Shown piece after piece: positions 5,576-5,980 of a DNA stretch of 5,980 nucleotides. The DNA is taken from assembly GCA_937910825.1 (NCBI GenBank), contig CALEMO010000349.1, positions 1 through 5,980 of the forward strand. The letters are read 5' to 3'. The position numbers and the translations under genes are program-made. The notes beneath the pieces are model-generated. The model did not search any database. It had not been told where the DNA came from and saw only the letters and a list, made by a program, of their open reading frames with translations. Positions within the stretch are counted from its first letter, which is position 1; each line of letters starts with the position of its first letter. This stretch comes from an uncultured Solirubrobacterales bacterium (GTDB taxonomy: Bacteria; Actinomycetota; Thermoleophilia; Solirubrobacterales; 70-9).

Positions 5576-5980
5576 ATGTCTGAAAACCGAATCTGGGCCC
5601 CCTGGCGTCTCAAGTACGTGAAAGATGCCGGCAAGGACGACGAAGATACCTGCGTTTTCTGCGCCAAGCCGGCCCTCGGAGACGATGAGACGGCACTGAT
5701 TGTCCACCGCGCGAGCAACTGCTTCCTGATCCTCAACCTCTATCCGTATACGAACGGGCACCTGATGGTCGCGCCGTACGAGCACATCGGGCGCATCCAG
5801 GACATCCCGGCCGAAACCACCACCGAAATGGTGGAAATCGCCAAGACCGCGATGAACCGGCTGGAAGAGGTCTATCGCCCGCACGGTTTCAACGTCGGCT
5901 TCAACCAGGGCAAAGCAGCCGGGGCCGGGGTCGAACACCACATCCACATGCATGTGGTTCCCCGCTGGAGCGGGGATACG
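5576..5980 (+). CDS. HIT-family nucleotide hydrolase/phosphorylase (3' end cut by window edge)
   Basis: Histidine-triad protein, cytoplasmic, acting on dinucleoside polyphosphates or AMP conjugates. The visible 135 residues hold the N-terminal APWRLKY, a zinc-type CVFC at 26-29, NGHLMVAPYEHIG at 60-72, and the triad HHIHMHVV at 121-128, in which His122, His124 and His126 form the HxHxHxx motif and His124 is the expected nucleophile. PRW follows, as in actinobacterial Ap4A-phosphorylase-like members of the group. The ATG at 5576 begins 21 nt after the corA stop on the same strand, so the two may be co-transcribed, although there is only a weak ribosome site (GACGGCGA). The C-terminus lies beyond the window. 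The exact substrate cannot be assigned from sequence. Confidence 0.9.
   Translation, partial: MSENRIWAPWRLKYVKDAGKDDEDTCVFCAKPALGDDETALIVHRASNCFLILNLYPYTNGHLMVAPYEHIGRIQDIPAETTTEMVEIAKTAMNRLEEVYRPHGFNVGFNQGKAAGAGVEHHIHMHVVPRWSGDT

Noticed and set aside
5549..5953. 134-codon open frame on the minus strand
   Set aside because: Antisense to the HIT-family gene, whose HxHxHxx triad identifies the real coding strand.
1..5980. CRISPR array, insertion sequence, tRNA or rRNA
   Set aside because: No regularly spaced repeats, transposase motifs, flanking inverted repeats or recognisable structural RNA other than the riboswitch were seen by eye.

Overview
The window is GC-rich bacterial DNA with dense coding on both strands, GTG and possibly CTG starts, and overlapping genes. 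The mixture of a CysO-like sulfur carrier, an actinobacterial-type zinc-ribbon threonine synthase and an actinobacterial-style HIT protein suggests an actinobacterium. A deep lineage such as Thermoleophilia/Solirubrobacterales is possible, but that placement is inference from protein style only.

Layout. Minus strand, about 3354 down to 1: a leader with a weak promoter candidate, a SAM-I (S-box) riboswitch aptamer, a rho-independent terminator and a visible antiterminator pairing. These are followed by a tightly packed series: a threonine-synthase-family PLP enzyme (3133-1901), a ubiquitin-like MoaD/ThiS/CysO-type sulfur carrier ending in Gly-Gly (1901-1629), a glucose-1-phosphate cytidylyltransferase (1632-922) and a CDP-glucose 4,6-dehydratase-like SDR protein (937 to beyond the left edge). 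Every junction overlaps (1, 4 and 16 nt), so the four genes are probably co-transcribed and translationally coupled. Minus strand, 4410-3372: a decayed secreted alpha/beta-hydrolase gene with an in-frame amber codon, two apparent frameshifts and a Glu in place of the catalytic Ser. Plus strand from 4538: a CorA-type Mg2+ channel gene, then a HIT-family nucleotide hydrolase/phosphorylase gene that runs off the right edge.

How it fits together. SAM-I riboswitches normally shut off methionine or cysteine synthesis when SAM is plentiful. Here one sits in front of a threonine-synthase homologue whose stop codon overlaps the start of a sulfur-carrier gene. The simplest reading is that the pair makes homocysteine: the PLP enzyme activates O-phosphohomoserine and the carrier's C-terminal thiocarboxylate supplies sulfur, rather than the enzyme making threonine. 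This is the most interesting feature of the window. The attached CDP-sugar genes look like passengers of the same transcript, or are driven by a promoter I cannot see. No stretch over 300 bases lacks an assigned feature. The divergent gap 4411-4537 shows only the corA ribosome binding site and no convincing promoter.
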